Below, piece by piece: positions 23,676 through 31,003 of a stretch of 31,129 bases of DNA. The position numbers and the translations under genes were made by a program. The stretch lies in contig CAAFFR010000040.1 in assembly GCA_900762245.1 (NCBI GenBank), forward strand, positions 1-31,129, written 5' to 3'. How positions within the stretch are numbered: position 1 is the stretch's first letter; each line of letters starts with the position of its first letter. This DNA is from an uncultured Oscillospiraceae bacterium. Its GTDB lineage: Bacteria; Bacillota_A; Clostridia; Oscillospirales; Oscillospiraceae. Under the pieces are notes generated by a model. It had not been told where the DNA came from, made no database searches, and saw only the letters and a program-made list of their open reading frames with translations.

Positions 23676-25736
23676 TCAGCTCTCTTTCGCCTGCAGCAGC
23701 CGCTGCATGGTCTGACTGGTATTGAGATCGGCTTTTTCGGAGCCGGGGGTCAGGCGGATGGTGACATGCTTGTGGAGCCGCTGAACTTCCAGCAGTCCAA
23801 CGTCACGGAAGATATCCAGACAGGTCATCATCTGGCCCAGGCTCATGGGCTTGCCCGTCCATCGGACGATCTTGCGGCAAAGGCAGACGGGGGCTTCCTG
23901 GATGGTGGCGGCAGGGGCGGCAGCCAGATACCGCCAGACCATGGCCAGCATGGCCCGCTCCGGCAGCAGCGCTGCGGCGATTTCCTGGGTCAGAGCCCCG
24001 GTCTGCAGGGCGTGGTAGCCGCCGTTTTCCGGGGAACATTCTGCGCTGCAGCTGGGACGGATGTCCAGAATGTTCATCTGAACGCTGCGCTCTCCCCGGA
24101 ATTCGTTGATCTGGGGTGTGAAGGCAATGTCCACCACATCCCCGGTCTGAATGGAGGCAGTTTCCGGGCTGGCGGAGAAGTAGATGGCGTTGACGCCGTG
24201 CCGTCCGCTGCGCAGCCGCAGCCGCATATGCCGTCCGCCGCCCACCATGGTGATGCGGTCGATGGTGAGATTCTTCATCATCAGCACCGGCTTGGGGCAG
24301 CAGTTTCCGCAAGGCTCCAGCACTGACAGCGCTTCAATATTGGGGATGGTCAGAAGCTCCGCAGGGATATCGCAGTCGATATCCAGAGAAGTTCTGGGAA
24401 TATCATCACAATAGAATCCGGCAGCCAGCTGACAGATCTGGCGGCGGAATTCGGGAATATTGGTCCGGGTGATGGTGAAACCGGCAGCCAGCTCGTGACC
24501 GCCGTAGCTTTCCAGCAGGGGCGAAAGGGCGGTCAGGGAGGCGAAAAGGTTAAATCCGCCGTGGCTGCGGGAGCTTGCCTTGCCGTGCTCACCATCCAGA
24601 CAGATCAGGAAGGTGGGGCAGGCGTATTCCTCCGCAATACGGCTGGCTACGATGCCAACGACACCCTGATGCCAGCTTTCGTCAGCCAGCACGATGGCTT
24701 CGGGGGGCTGGCCTGCCGGCAGCATGGCAACCGCCTGATCATAAATTTCGGATTCCACAGCCTGCCGCTGGCGGTTTAAGTCACACAGCGCCTTGGCAAC
24801 CCCGGCAGCCTGGGCAGGATCGTCGGTAAGAAACAGTTCCAGTGCCAGATCGATCTGCCCCATGCGGCCTGCGGCGTTGATCCGGGGAGCCAGCATGAAG
24901 CCGATGGAGGAGGAACTGACGGTTTTGGGGTCGCAGCCGCTTTCTGCCATGAGGGCGGCAATGCCGGGACGCTTGGTGTGGGACAGCAATTCCAGACCCC
25001 GGGCAACAAAGACACGGTTTTCTCCCTGCAGGGGCATCACATCGGCAACGGTTCCGAGGCACACCATGTCGGCGTATTCTTTCAGAACTTCCGCCTGGTC
25101 CCCGGACAGGGCGGAAGCCAGCTTGAAGGCAACGCCAACACCGGACAGATTCTTGTGGGGATAGCCGCCGTCGGGACGGTGGGGGTCTACCACTGCGGCT
25201 GCGGCAGGCAGAACATCCTTACATTCGTGGTGGTCGGTGATGACCAGGTCAATGCCCAGCTGGCGGCAAAGCTCGGCCTCTGCTACAGCGGTGATGCCGC
25301 AGTCCACAGTGATGATGAGCTTGACACCTTCGCCGTGGAGCTGGTGGATGGCGATGGGGTTCAGGCCGTAGCCTTCTTCCAGCCGCCCGGGGATGTAACT
25401 GACCACGTCGGCACCGTGGCGGCGCAGAAAATCAGTCAGCAGGCAGGTGGCAGTGATGCCGTCCACGTCATAGTCGCCAAAGACGGCGATCTTCTCGCCC
25501 ATGGCCATGGCAAGGCCCACCCGGCCTGCGGCCTTGTCCATATCCGTCATCAGAAAGGGGTCCAGCAGGGGCGCGGAGCAGTCTAAGTACTTGTGGGCCT
25601 GGGCACTGTCGCCGATGCCCCGGGCCGCCAGAACCATGGCAGCAAGGGGGGCGTAACCGGATCTCAGCAGGGTATTGACGGCTGCAGCCTTTGGTTCACT
25701 CACATTCCAAATTCCATATTTCACTTCTATCCACAT
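23676..25736 (-). CDS. recJ: Single-stranded-DNA exonuclease RecJ
   Basis: The protein is 686 aa from ATG 25736. The 5'-3' ssDNA exonuclease acts in repair and recombination. DHH motifs are DYDVDGITA (88-96), DCGITA (145-150) and DHH (168-170); DHHA1 carries GGHELAAGF. A C-terminal OB and accessory domain of about 230 residues follows, ending in a region resembling the extended Bacillota RecJ. The longer frame to 25856 is rejected because the promoter (25759-25787) lies within it. GTG 25724 (VKYGIWNV) is an alternative start. No clear Shine-Dalgarno sequence is seen, and the predicted leader is very short (about 16 nt). Confidence 0.93.
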   Translation of the reverse strand: MWIEVKYGIWNVSEPKAAAVNTLLRSGYAPLAAMVLAARGIGDSAQAHKYLDCSAPLLDPFLMTDMDKAAGRVGLAMAMGEKIAVFGDYDVDGITATCLLTDFLRRHGADVVSYIPGRLEEGYGLNPIAIHQLHGEGVKLIITVDCGITAVAEAELCRQLGIDLVITDHHECKDVLPAAAAVVDPHRPDGGYPHKNLSGVGVAFKLASALSGDQAEVLKEYADMVCLGTVADVMPLQGENRVFVARGLELLSHTKRPGIAALMAESGCDPKTVSSSSIGFMLAPRINAAGRMGQIDLALELFLTDDPAQAAGVAKALCDLNRQRQAVESEIYDQAVAMLPAGQPPEAIVLADESWHQGVVGIVASRIAEEYACPTFLICLDGEHGKASSRSHGGFNLFASLTALSPLLESYGGHELAAGFTITRTNIPEFRRQICQLAAGFYCDDIPRTSLDIDCDIPAELLTIPNIEALSVLEPCGNCCPKPVLMMKNLTIDRITMVGGGRHMRLRLRSGRHGVNAIYFSASPETASIQTGDVVDIAFTPQINEFRGERSVQMNILDIRPSCSAECSPENGGYHALQTGALTQEIAAALLPERAMLAMVWRYLAAAPAATIQEAPVCLCRKIVRWTGKPMSLGQMMTCLDIFRDVGLLEVQRLHKHVTIRLTPGSEKADLNTSQTMQRLLQAKES

Positions 25737-25758
25737 CCATCTATAACTTTTTCTCTCT

Positions 25759-25787
25759 ATTATAACAAAAATGAACGGGATGTACAA
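25759..25787 (-). promoter_or_regulatory. recJ-rel operon promoter
   Basis: Read on the minus strand, TTGTAC (25787-25782) and a perfect TATAAT (25764-25759) are 17 bp apart. Initiation near 25752 would leave a leader of only about 16 nt before ATG 25736. Confidence 0.68.
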
Positions 25788-25831
25788 TAGGGAGATGGCA
25801 TTTTTGTGGAAATGGCAAGCGGGGAAAACGC

Positions 25832-25872
25832 TGTCATTGCGAGCCAGTGTTCGCACTGGCGTGGCAATGACA
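25832..25872. repeat. R1 solo hairpin unit, copy 4
   Basis: The 41-bp single hairpin is TGTCATTGCGAGCCAGTG-ttcg-CACTGGC-GTGGCAATGACA. It represents one end unit of the larger R1 elements, closed on itself. It lies 10 bp beyond the stop of the permease gene and upstream of the recJ promoter. Confidence 0.85.
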
Positions 25873-25882
25873 GGATCGGAAT

Positions 25883-26926
25883 TTACGTTTTCTCACCGGG
25901 CACCACCTGGAGGGCGATGACGGCGAGGATGGGAGCGAAAAACATACCGGTGATTCCCCAGAGCTTGAAGCCTGCGTACATGGTCATCAGGGTCACCAGC
26001 GGGTCCAGTCCCAGATGACGGCCCAGCAGCTTCGGCTCCAGGGCCGACCGGGTCAGCGTTACCACAATGTAGAGGCTTACGATGCCCACAGCCCGGGGGG
26101 TGTCTCCCTGCAACAGACACAGCAGGCCCCAGGGCAGCAGCACGGTTCCGGTCCCCAGTACCGGGAAGGCATCCACCAGACAAACTCCCAGTGCCCAGAC
26201 AAGGGCATAGGGAATCCGCAGGATCAAAAAGCCCAGTGAAAGGATCACGAAGGTGACCCCAGTCAGCTTGCACTGGGCCACCAGCCAATGTCCGAGAACG
26301 GTTTTGATCCGCTTTCCGGCAGCACCCAGGGCCCGAAGCCGCTCTTTGGGGATACGCCGCAGGCACCATTTTTTGATTCTGGGCAGCTTCACCGAGATGA
26401 GAAAGGCGGAAATCACGGCGGTTCCCAGAGAAAGGGCGCTGTCGGGTACATGGCTCAAAAGAGTTCCTGCCAACCCCAGCAGGTAGGCTGCCGCTCTGCC
26501 AATGAGGGAGGCCCCGTCGGAGAACAGTGCGCCGATATTATCCTGCACCAGAGGCTGTACGCTTTGGGGCATATGGCTGCTCAGGTCCAGCAGCCAGCTG
26601 CGGACCAGGGTCAAAGCGCTGCCGGCTGCCTGCTCCAGATTGGGAAGCAGCCCGGCCAGCGTCCGCAACTCGCGGACAAGAAAGCCGAACAGAATCAGCA
26701 GTACTATGGTCAGAAAACAAAAGGTCATGCTGACTCCGATGCCGGTGCTCACGCTTCGGGGCAGATGGAGGCGGCGCTGCAGAAGCGCGGCCATAGGCTC
26801 TGCCGCCAGCGCCAGCAAAGCGCCCACCACAAAGGGCGAGAACAGCGGCATCAAATACCGGACCCCCAGCCAGACGGCGGCAAAGATACCCAGCGCCGCC
26901 AGCGTTTTTTTGGTTGCGTGTCGCAA
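25883..26926 (-). CDS. AI-2E/YtvI-family permease-like membrane protein
   Basis: The protein is 347 aa from TTG 26926. This start is chosen because a strong AAAGGAG lies 7 nt before it, whereas the in-frame ATG at 26968 lacks one. It has seven to eight hydrophobic segments, with the family hallmarks FVVGALLALAAEP near the start and PYALVWALGVCLVDAFPVLG then GTGTVLLPWGL and a C-terminal LGLDPLVTLMTMYAGFKLWG, GMFFAPILAV. YtvI-like members are found in sporulating Bacillota, where some have sporulation roles; others of the family export small molecules or exchange ions. Specific function is unknown. It is oriented like recJ but separated by the R1 hairpin. Confidence 0.88.
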   Translation of the reverse strand: MRHATKKTLAALGIFAAVWLGVRYLMPLFSPFVVGALLALAAEPMAALLQRRLHLPRSVSTGIGVSMTFCFLTIVLLILFGFLVRELRTLAGLLPNLEQAAGSALTLVRSWLLDLSSHMPQSVQPLVQDNIGALFSDGASLIGRAAAYLLGLAGTLLSHVPDSALSLGTAVISAFLISVKLPRIKKWCLRRIPKERLRALGAAGKRIKTVLGHWLVAQCKLTGVTFVILSLGFLILRIPYALVWALGVCLVDAFPVLGTGTVLLPWGLLCLLQGDTPRAVGIVSLYIVVTLTRSALEPKLLGRHLGLDPLVTLMTMYAGFKLWGITGMFFAPILAVIALQVVPGEKT

Positions 26927-26962
26927 AAAAGGTCTCCTTTCGTAAATTCCAACAGATAGGGC

Positions 26963-26990
26963 TTGCATTTTAAAAAAAGTGTGCTACAAT
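26963..26990 (+). promoter_or_regulatory. Promoter of the ACT-domain gene
   Basis: TTGCAT (26963-26968) and TACAAT (26985-26990) are 16 bp apart, about 75 bp upstream of ATG 27065, in the divergent gap from the permease gene. Confidence 0.65.
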
Positions 26991-27064
26991 ACTTAGTGGA
27001 AAAACAAATGTTACTCTGTTGCACACAGATTGAATACATTTCGAGCAAAAGAAGGAGGCCGGAT

Positions 27065-27505
27065 ATGGCGACCAAACCCAAGTATTATATCGTGGAAGCT
27101 TCCGCTTTGCCGGAGGTGTTTTTAAAGGTGGCAGAGGCTAAGCGCCTGCTGTCCACCGGTGAGGCATCTACCGTCAATGAAGCGACCCGCATGACCGATA
27201 TCAGCCGCAGCGCATTCTATAAGTACCGGGATGCTGTGCTGCCCTTCCAGAACATGATGACCGGACGGATCATTACGCTGCAGCTGCTGCTCCACGACCA
27301 GGTGGGCCTGCTGTCGGAGCTGCTGGATGTGTTTGCGGATACCAATGTGAACATCCTGACCATCAATTCCATCGTTCCTACCAATGGCACCGCCGTTGTA
27401 ACCATTTCTGCGGACACCATGGAGATCAATACCACGCTGGAGGAAATGCTGCACATGCTGCGCACCTTCAAGGGTGTTGTCAAGGCCGAAGTTCTGGCCG
27501 GTTAA
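27065..27505 (+). CDS. ACT-domain regulatory protein (PheB/UPF0735 type)
   Basis: The protein is 146 aa from ATG 27065, which has AAGGAGG upstream; the in-frame ATG at 26963 lies across the promoter. The N-terminal half has a helix-turn-helix-like segment (STVNEATRMTDISRSAFYKYRDAV), and the C-terminal half is an ACT domain (GRIITLQLLLHDQVGLLSELL then DVFADTNVNILTINS and a closing VVKAEVLAG). In Bacillus the homologue pheB lies near amino-acid genes. Here it directly precedes an aspartokinase that lacks ACT domains. It may sense an amino acid; the ligand and target are unknown. Confidence 0.9.
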   Translation: MATKPKYYIVEASALPEVFLKVAEAKRLLSTGEASTVNEATRMTDISRSAFYKYRDAVLPFQNMMTGRIITLQLLLHDQVGLLSELLDVFADTNVNILTINSIVPTNGTAVVTISADTMEINTTLEEMLHMLRTFKGVVKAEVLAG

Positions 27506-27516
27506 TTCCCCAAGCT

Positions 27517-27544
27517 ACCGCCGCCCAACCGGGCGGCGGTTTTT
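27517..27544 (+). terminator. Intrinsic terminator after the ACT-domain gene
   Basis: A perfect 10-bp stem (ACCGCCGCCC / GGGCGGCGGT) with an AACC loop is followed by TTTTT. It separates the ACT and aspartokinase genes, so the kinase depends on read-through or on a promoter I cannot identify. Confidence 0.92.
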
Positions 27545-27559
27545 CTTCGTCACCATTCG

Positions 27560-27588
27560 CCTCCCTGCGCCATACGATAGCAGGGAGG
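27560..27588 (+). promoter_or_regulatory. Hairpin covering the aspartokinase ribosome-binding site
   Basis: CCTCCCTGC (27560-27568) is perfectly complementary to GCAGGGAGG (27580-27588), with an 11-nt loop. The 3' arm contains the GGGAGG that would serve as the Shine-Dalgarno sequence for ATG 27597. The structure could limit initiation until opened. Confidence 0.65.
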
Positions 27589-27596
27589 GATCTATC

Positions 27597-28328
27597 ATGC
27601 TGATGGTACAAAAATACGGAGGAACATCCCTTGGAGATGCAGCAAGGATTCGTGCAGCAGCCCGCCGGGGAGCGGAGCTTGCCCAGCAGGGACATAAGGT
27701 GGTCATGGTGGTGTCAGCCCAGGGGGATACCACCGATGAAATGATCGAGAAAGCGGTACAGGTGAATAAGCACCGGGCGGCCCGGGAGATGGATGCCTAT
27801 CTTGCCGCCGGGGAACAGATGTCGGCAGCCCTTATGGCCATGGCCCTTGGGGCTTTAGGCTGTGCCTCTGTCAGTCTGACAGGCTGGCAGGCGGGGATTG
27901 CTACCGATGGAGTCCACGGAAATGCCCGCATTCAAACTATCCATCCTGACCGAATCCTTCGGGAGCTGGAGGCGGGGAAGGTGGTCGTGGTGGCGGGATT
28001 TCAGGGAGTGGATTCCGATGGGGACATAACTACCCTGGGCCGCGGCGGCTCCGATACCACGGCGGTAGCCCTGGCAGCATGGCTGAAGGCGGACAGATGC
28101 CAGATCTTTACCGATGTAGACGGGATCTACGACCGGGACCCCCGGATTTTCCCGGAAGCAAAGCGCTATGACCGGATCAGCTACGAAAAAATGCTGGCCC
28201 TCATCGAAAACGGCGCCCAGGTCCTCCATGACCGCAGTGTGGAACTGGCCAGAGAGCATCGCATCCCAGTGGAAGTGCTGTCCGCTTTTACAGCAGCCCC
28301 TGGCACCATCGTAGGGGAGTTGGAATAA
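27597..28328 (+). CDS. Aspartate kinase, catalytic domain only
   Basis: The protein is 243 aa from ATG 27597. Aspartokinases phosphorylate aspartate at the start of Lys/Thr/Met synthesis. Kinase motifs KYGGTS (6-11), TLGRGGSDTTAVALA (146-160) and FTDVDGIYDRDPR (171-183) are intact. The protein stops at LSAFTAAPGTIVGELE, which is where the two C-terminal ACT domains of the usual ~400-aa enzymes begin, so allosteric domains are missing. The next bases do not encode them in any obvious frame. The preceding gene encodes a separate ACT protein. Related amino-acid kinases (for example a carbamate or other kinase) are less likely given the GRGGSDTTA motif. Confidence 0.88.
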   Translation: MLMVQKYGGTSLGDAARIRAAARRGAELAQQGHKVVMVVSAQGDTTDEMIEKAVQVNKHRAAREMDAYLAAGEQMSAALMAMALGALGCASVSLTGWQAGIATDGVHGNARIQTIHPDRILRELEAGKVVVVAGFQGVDSDGDITTLGRGGSDTTAVALAAWLKADRCQIFTDVDGIYDRDPRIFPEAKRYDRISYEKMLALIENGAQVLHDRSVELAREHRIPVEVLSAFTAAPGTIVGELE

Positions 28329-28401
28329 TCCTACCCAATGACGGCATAAGATATTCCATGGAAAGTTAAAATATCGTTTAACCCACTGTTGAAAAATTGT
28401 A

Positions 28402-28531
28402 TGTCATTGCGAACCAGCGCGCACGCTGGTGTGGCAATCCCCATCAAATATCCGCGCAGAAACAGGAATTGGTGGCAAGTACAAATTTGCAGGAGATTGC
28501 CACGTCGGCCTACGGCCTCCTCGCAATGACA
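28402..28531. repeat. R1 intergenic inverted repeat, copy 5
   Basis: The ~130-bp element has ends TGTCATTGCGAACCAGCGCG and CTCGCAATGACA. Subterminal GTGGCAATCCCC and GGAGATTGCCAC are present. End hairpins are CCAGCGcgcaCGCTGG and GGCC-tac-GGCC. It lies between the aspartokinase gene and the infC promoter. Confidence 0.85.
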
Positions 28532-28583
28532 TGCGTTTATCGGCAGCGATCAGATAAACTGCAATTTATCTTTAAAATACCCC

Positions 28584-28612
28584 TTGACATTTGCTTGAGG
28601 GTATGGTAAAAT
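28584..28612 (+). promoter_or_regulatory. infC operon promoter
   Basis: A perfect TTGACA (28584-28589) and TAAAAT (28607-28612) are 17 bp apart, about 145 bp upstream of the infC start. Confidence 0.85.
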
Positions 28613-28619
28613 GCTCAGG

Positions 28620-28734
28620 TAATAAAGAAGGCTGAACATCCGCCTCACCGCAAGCAACCGCGAAACGGTTAATATTCCACTTTCCCTAGGGTAAGATTGT
28701 GAGTATGCGGATGCTTTGGCATCCGCTTTTTTGT
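28620..28734 (+). ncRNA. L20-type autoregulatory leader with terminator
   Basis: The leader before infC-rpmI-rplT has the position, length and terminator of the Firmicutes L20 leader (RF00558-like). The terminator stem is GCGGATGC (28707-28714) with GCATCCGC (28719-28726), a TTTG loop and a TTTTTT tail. An upstream CATCCGC (28638-28644) can pair with the same GCGGATG, giving a competing antiterminator. L20 binding would favour the terminator. The assignment rests on context and structure. Confidence 0.82.
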
Positions 28735-28757
28735 TGTTTATTTTGGAGGTGCTTACC

Positions 28758-29276
28758 ATCGCAAAGTTAGATCATCAGCTCAATGAGGAGATCCGGGATA
28801 AGGAAATTCGACTGATCGGTGCCGACGGTGCCCAGCTGGGTATTGTTTCTTCCGCTCAGGCCAACGCTATGGCCGAGGAGCAGGGCCTCGATCTGGTGAA
28901 GATCTCTCCCAATGCTGTCCCCCCTGTCTGCAAAATCATGGACTATTCCAAATTCTGCTACGATCAGAAGAAGCGGGAGAAGGATGCCAAGAAGAATCAG
29001 CGGGTTGTGGAGATCAAGGAGATCCGCATGAGCCCCAGCATCGACACCAACGACTTCAATACCAAGGCCAAGGCTGCCCAGAAGTTCCTGGCAGACGGCA
29101 ACCGGGTGAAGGTCAGTGTCCGTTTCCGCGGCCGTGAGATGGCGCACACCAATCTGGGTGAAAAGCTGCTCATCGATTTCGCCAACGAATGTGCTGAGAT
29201 CGCCAGCATGGAAAAGAATCCCAAGCTGGAAGGCCGCTTCATGGCGATGTTCCTGACCCCCAAGACCGGCAAGTAA
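28758..29276 (+). CDS. infC: Translation initiation factor IF-3 (AUC start)
   Basis: The protein is 172 aa, the standard IF-3 length, if translation starts at ATC 28758. GGAGGT at 28745-28750 is 7 nt before it, and no ATG, GTG or TTG lies in a suitable position; the in-frame ATG at 28716 is inside the leader terminator. The start HQLNEEIRDKEIRLIG, then VPPVCKIMDYSKFCYDQKK, the KEIRMSPSIDTND linker and the C-terminal RVKVSVRFRGREMAHTNLGE are all typical. IF-3 blocks subunit joining and proofreads start codons, and rare start codons in infC allow it to repress its own translation. It leads the rpmI-rplT operon. Confidence 0.95.
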   Translation: MAKLDHQLNEEIRDKEIRLIGADGAQLGIVSSAQANAMAEEQGLDLVKISPNAVPPVCKIMDYSKFCYDQKKREKDAKKNQRVVEIKEIRMSPSIDTNDFNTKAKAAQKFLADGNRVKVSVRFRGREMAHTNLGEKLLIDFANECAEIASMEKNPKLEGRFMAMFLTPKTGK

Positions 29277-29322
29277 AAAAGTATTTTAGAAATACCAAAG
29301 ATAATGGAAGGAGAACCCACCT

Positions 29323-29520
29323 ATGCCCAAGCTGAAGACCCACAGTGGTGCAAAGAAGAGATTCAACCTGACCGCCAGCGGTAAGGTTAAGAGAGCTCAT
29401 GCTTACAAGAGCCACATCCTGACCAAGAAGACCACCAAGCGTACCCGCCATCTGCGTGCTACCGCTTACGCTGACCAGACCAACGTCAGCGCCATCAAGG
29501 AAATGATTCCCTACAAGTAA
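29323..29520 (+). CDS. rpmI: 50S ribosomal protein L35
   Basis: The 65-aa protein [20 protein letters not shown] then [16 protein letters not shown] and [20 protein letters not shown] is a full standard L35. AAGGAG precedes the ATG. It lies between infC and rplT in the universal order and shares their transcript. Confidence 0.98.
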   Translation: MPKLKTHSGAKKRFNLTASGKVKRAHAYKSHILTKKTTKRTRHLRATAYADQTNVSAIKEMIPYK

Positions 29521-29542
29521 GGCAGAAGGAGGATACTGACAA

Positions 29543-29899
29543 ATGGCAAGAGTTAAAGGCGCAATGATGACGCGCAAGAGAAGAAATGCAACCCTGAAGC
29601 TGGCTAAGGGCTACTGGGGTTCCAAGTCTAAACACTTCAAGATGGCCAAGCAGCAGGTCATGAAGTCCGGCAACTACGCTTTCAAGGGCCGCAAGCTGAA
29701 GAAGCGTGACTACCGCCGTCTGTGGATCACCCGTATCAGCGCTTCCGTCGCTCCCTACGGCATGAACTACTCCACCTTCATGAACGGTCTGAAGAAGGCT
29801 GGCATCGAGCTGAACCGCAAGAGCCTGTCCGAAATGGCTATCAACGACACCGCCGCTTTCGCAGCAGTTGTCGAGAAGGCTAAGGCTGCTCTGAACTAA
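29543..29899 (+). CDS. rplT: 50S ribosomal protein L20
   Basis: This 118-aa protein is the full standard L20 ([29 protein letters not shown] [25 protein letters not shown] and [19 protein letters not shown]). It is needed early in 50S assembly and, in Bacillota, also binds the leader of its own operon to reduce expression. AGAAGGAGG precedes the ATG. It is the last gene of the unit. Confidence 0.98.
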   Translation: MARVKGAMMTRKRRNATLKLAKGYWGSKSKHFKMAKQQVMKSGNYAFKGRKLKKRDYRRLWITRISASVAPYGMNYSTFMNGLKKAGIELNRKSLSEMAINDTAAFAAVVEKAKAALN

Positions 29900-29912
29900 G
29901 TTTCACAAATTT

Positions 29913-29944
29913 AGACCCTGCCCATAAAACGGCAGGGTCTTTTT
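29913..29944 (+). terminator. Intrinsic terminator after rplT
   Basis: AGACCCTGCC (29913-29922) pairs with GGCAGGGTCT (29931-29940) around CATAAAAC and runs into TTTT. It ends the infC operon. Confidence 0.92.
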
Positions 29945-29965
29945 GTAAGAAAATTGCAGGTTGGA

Positions 29966-30118
29966 AAAAGCCCTCCCCTTTGGGGAGGGTGGCCGAGCGA
30001 AGCGAGGTCGGGTGAGGGCAGCAGCATCCCGCCGGTACTGCTCAGGTCAGGCGAAATGGTACTGCCCTCATCCGTCACGGCTGGCGCCGTGCCACCTTCC
30101 CCGAAGGGGAAGGCTTTT
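29966..30118. repeat. R2-like intergenic element (variant D)
   Basis: Ends AAAGCCCTCCCCTTTGGGGA and CCTTCCCCGAAGGGGAAGG then CTTTT flank hairpins CGAGCGAAGCGAG and CACGGC-tggc-GCCGTG. The GGTCGGGTGAGGG and CCCTCATCCGTCAC segments link it to R2, though the interior differs from copies A-C. It fills the rplT-rluD gap; the rluD-family gene starts 22 bp later. Confidence 0.78.
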
Positions 30119-30139
30119 GTTTCCCAAGGAGGTGTTCCC

Positions 30140-31003
30140 ATGGAACTCAAATGTATAGCGGCCCGGGAAGGGCGCTTGTCCTCTTTTTTGCAAGGGGAGC
30201 TGAAAGTGTCCTACGGCCTTATGAACAAGCTGAAATGGGGCGATGCCATTCAGGTCAACGGCGTGCCCCAGCGGACCAATTTTCAGGTGCAGCCGGGGGA
30301 TGTGGTGACGGTGCGCCTGGATGAGGAAGCGCCGGAATATCCTGCCCAGGAAGGACCGCTTTCTATTATATATGAAGACGCGTACCTGCTGGCAGTGGAC
30401 AAGCCGGCAGGTATGCTGATCCATCCCTCCCGGTCAAAGTTTGATGGGACCCTGGCGAATTTTGTTTATGGCTACTATCAGAAGACGGGACAGAAATCCG
30501 CGTTTCATCCCTTGACCCGGCTGGACCGGGATACCTTCGGCATCGTGCTGCTGGCGAAAAATGCCCATGTCCATACCCTGCGGCAGCAGACCCGGGTCCG
30601 GAAGACCTACCACGCCTGGGTCTTCGGCGGTCCGGGGGAAAAAGACGGAGAAATCGATGCCCCCATTGCCCGGCAGCCGCTGCCCAGCCTTTTGCGGTGC
30701 ATCCGTCCTGAGGGAAAACCCTCCGTCACCCGCTGGCATGTTCTGGAACGGCAGGATGGCCTGACCAAGCTGGCCCTGGAGCCGGTAACCGGCCGGACCC
30801 ACCAGCTGCGGCTCCACTGCGCGCACATGGGCTTTCCTATTCTGGGAGATCCCCAGTACGGCAGCGCCGATTCCCAAGCTTACTCCGCAGAGCAGGGCCT
30901 GACCCACCAGCAGCTCTGTGCAAAAAAACTGGAATTTATCCACCCCATCACCGAAGTTCCTATGACGCTGGAATCCCAATTGGATGTACGGTGGAAATCG
31001 TAA
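30140..31003 (+). CDS. RluD-family rRNA/tRNA pseudouridine synthase
   Basis: The protein is 287 aa from ATG 30140, which has AAGGAGG 7 nt upstream; the in-frame ATG at 29954 would translate the R2 repeat. An S4-like N-terminal domain (about 1-60, LMNKLKWGDAIQVNGVPQ) precedes the catalytic domain with HPLTRLDRDTFG (catalytic Asp129) and GRTHQLRLHCAHMGFPILGD. The usual Ser after RLDRDT is Phe here. Substrate site (23S rRNA or tRNA) is not assignable. The stop codon TAA lies inside the conserved CGTAATTTAT edge of R2 copy C. Readers should not take the RluD name as proof of the 23S 1911/1915/1917 sites. Confidence 0.92.
   Translation: MELKCIAAREGRLSSFLQGELKVSYGLMNKLKWGDAIQVNGVPQRTNFQVQPGDVVTVRLDEEAPEYPAQEGPLSIIYEDAYLLAVDKPAGMLIHPSRSKFDGTLANFVYGYYQKTGQKSAFHPLTRLDRDTFGIVLLAKNAHVHTLRQQTRVRKTYHAWVFGGPGEKDGEIDAPIARQPLPSLLRCIRPEGKPSVTRWHVLERQDGLTKLALEPVTGRTHQLRLHCAHMGFPILGDPQYGSADSQAYSAEQGLTHQQLCAKKLEFIHPITEVPMTLESQLDVRWKS

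Noticed and set aside
25737..25856. Longer N-terminus for RecJ (start at 25856)
   Set aside because: The added residues do not match RecJ, and the likely recJ promoter lies within that stretch.
28716..28757. ATG 28716 as the infC start
   Set aside because: It lies inside the leader terminator hairpin, lacks a ribosome-binding site, and would add residues not found in IF-3.
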